Source of the DNA: Gammaproteobacteria bacterium
Lineage (GTDB): Bacteria > Pseudomonadota > Gammaproteobacteria > Cardiobacteriales > Wohlfahrtiimonadaceae
Assembly (NCBI GenBank): GCA_003864535.1
Contig: BHEQ01000022.1
Location: forward strand, 1 to 14,140
Direction: 5' to 3'
DNA length: 14,140 nucleotides
Below are positions 13,773-14,140 of this stretch, piece after piece. A program made the position numbers and the translations under genes. Within the stretch, counting starts at the first letter, position 1. Every line of letters begins with the position of its first letter. The notes under the pieces are model-generated. The model made no database searches. It was not told where the DNA came from and worked only from the letters and a program-made list of their open reading frames with translations.

Positions 13773-13800
13773 CTCCTCCTCTGCGCAGGGAGGAGCTTTT
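13773..13800 (+). terminator. Hairpin terminator between secA and convergent queG
   Basis: CTCCTCC (13773-13779) pairs with GGAGGAG (13789-13795) around CTGCGCAG-like loop sequence. CTTTT follows at 13796-13800, a short U-tract for rightward transcription from secA. The hairpin begins 19 bp after the secA stop, and its U-tract reaches into the queG stop codon (13799-13801). The stem is GC-rich and clearly out of character with the surroundings. The short U-tract lowers certainty; on the minus strand GAGTTTAGG gives only a weak tail, so two-way action is possible but less supported. Confidence 0.7.
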
Positions 13801-14140
13801 AGAACTCCTTAAGTGCCCATAAGCTATGCTCGCGGACTAATTCATGTTCATGTTCTAGGCGACTGCTTAATGCGCTAATAGTTGCCGCATCTAAATGAGT
13901 TATGTTTCCTAAGGCTACAGCGATATTTCTAAGCCAGCGCACATGCCCTATTCTCCGAATCGGGCTTCCTTCAGTTTTCTTCAAAAACGTTGCCTCATCC
14001 CACATAAATAATTCAAGCAAGCTTACTTGATCAAGTTTATGCCGCGGTAAAAAATCATTAATAAGCGCAGGTTTTGCAAAGCGATTCCACGGGCACACAA
14101 GCTGGCAATCATCACACCCAAAAATACGATTCCCAAAAAG
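13799..14140 (-). CDS. queG: QueG, epoxyqueuosine reductase (C-terminal part, cut by window edge)
   Basis: The leftward frame is open to the window edge and ends at TAA (13799-13801), giving 113 residues. QueG is the cobalamin- and iron-sulfur-dependent enzyme that reduces epoxyqueuosine to queuosine in the tRNA anticodon, the last step of queuosine synthesis. The visible part starts in an iron-sulfur ligand segment, GCDDCQLVCPWN (C-x2-C-x3-C-P). The conserved FAKPA and PRHKLDQVSLLELF follow, then TEGSPIRRIGHVRWLRNIAVALGN. The end is a HEAT-like helical region, SSRLEHEHELVREHSLWAL, that contacts tRNA in the family. A GTG at 14098 could be mistaken for a start, but the frame continues upstream with coherent QueG sequence. 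The cobalamin domain and first cluster ligands lie outside the window. It is convergent with secA. Confidence 0.93.
   Translation of the reverse strand, partial: LFGNRIFGCDDCQLVCPWNRFAKPALINDFLPRHKLDQVSLLELFMWDEATFLKKTEGSPIRRIGHVRWLRNIAVALGNITHLDAATISALSSRLEHEHELVREHSLWALKEF

Noticed and set aside
14098..14098. GTG as a start codon for a short minus-strand gene at the right edge.
   Set aside because: The frame stays open to the window end, and the upstream residues (GCDDCQLVCPWN) are conserved QueG sequence, so the gene begins outside the window.

Overview
The window is a chromosomal stretch from what looks like an AT-rich gammaproteobacterium that makes type IV pili. The evidence is a complete Pil-Chp chemosensory cluster, a type IV pilus PilZ protein next to a YcfH-type TatD hydrolase (a Pseudomonas-like pairing), a SecA whose catalytic residues keep Escherichia coli numbering, a QueG and a YheS-type ABC-F protein. 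I cannot name a genus. Nothing looks like a mobile element, CRISPR array, rRNA or tRNA. Genes are dense and mostly on the + strand, and the gaps are very AT-rich.

Layout: the left edge (1-158, minus strand) is the start of a YheS-like ABC-F gene, cut by the window. After a 284-bp divergent intergenic region comes the Pil-Chp cluster: pilG (443-817), pilH (906-1295), pilI (1339-1788), pilJ (1904-3901) and chpA (4018-9081). A small pterin carbinolamine dehydratase-like gene follows chpA after 9 bp (9091-9372). A 293-bp repeat-rich gap leads to pilZ (9666-10007) and tatD (10025-10804). Next is secA (11018-13753), then a hairpin terminator, then the 3' part of queG on the opposite strand (13799 to the window end).

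How the genes work together: PilJ is the membrane receptor, PilI couples it to the ChpA kinase, and ChpA should pass phosphate through its HPt domains and its own receiver to PilG and PilH. In Pseudomonas these two regulators influence pilus extension and retraction and cAMP signalling. PilZ is a pilus assembly factor. The adaptation enzymes pilK (CheR) and chpB (CheB) are not in the cluster.

Most of the window is a recognisable, conserved pathway. The points most worth a second look are a dehydratase-like protein that lacks two of three expected active-site histidines yet is probably co-translated with chpA; an atypical PilH receiver; a reduced HPt array in ChpA; a possible set of competing hairpins in the pilJ-chpA leader; and short tandem repeats with 9-13 nt units in several intergenic regions and two coding regions. 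I found no convincing wholly new system.
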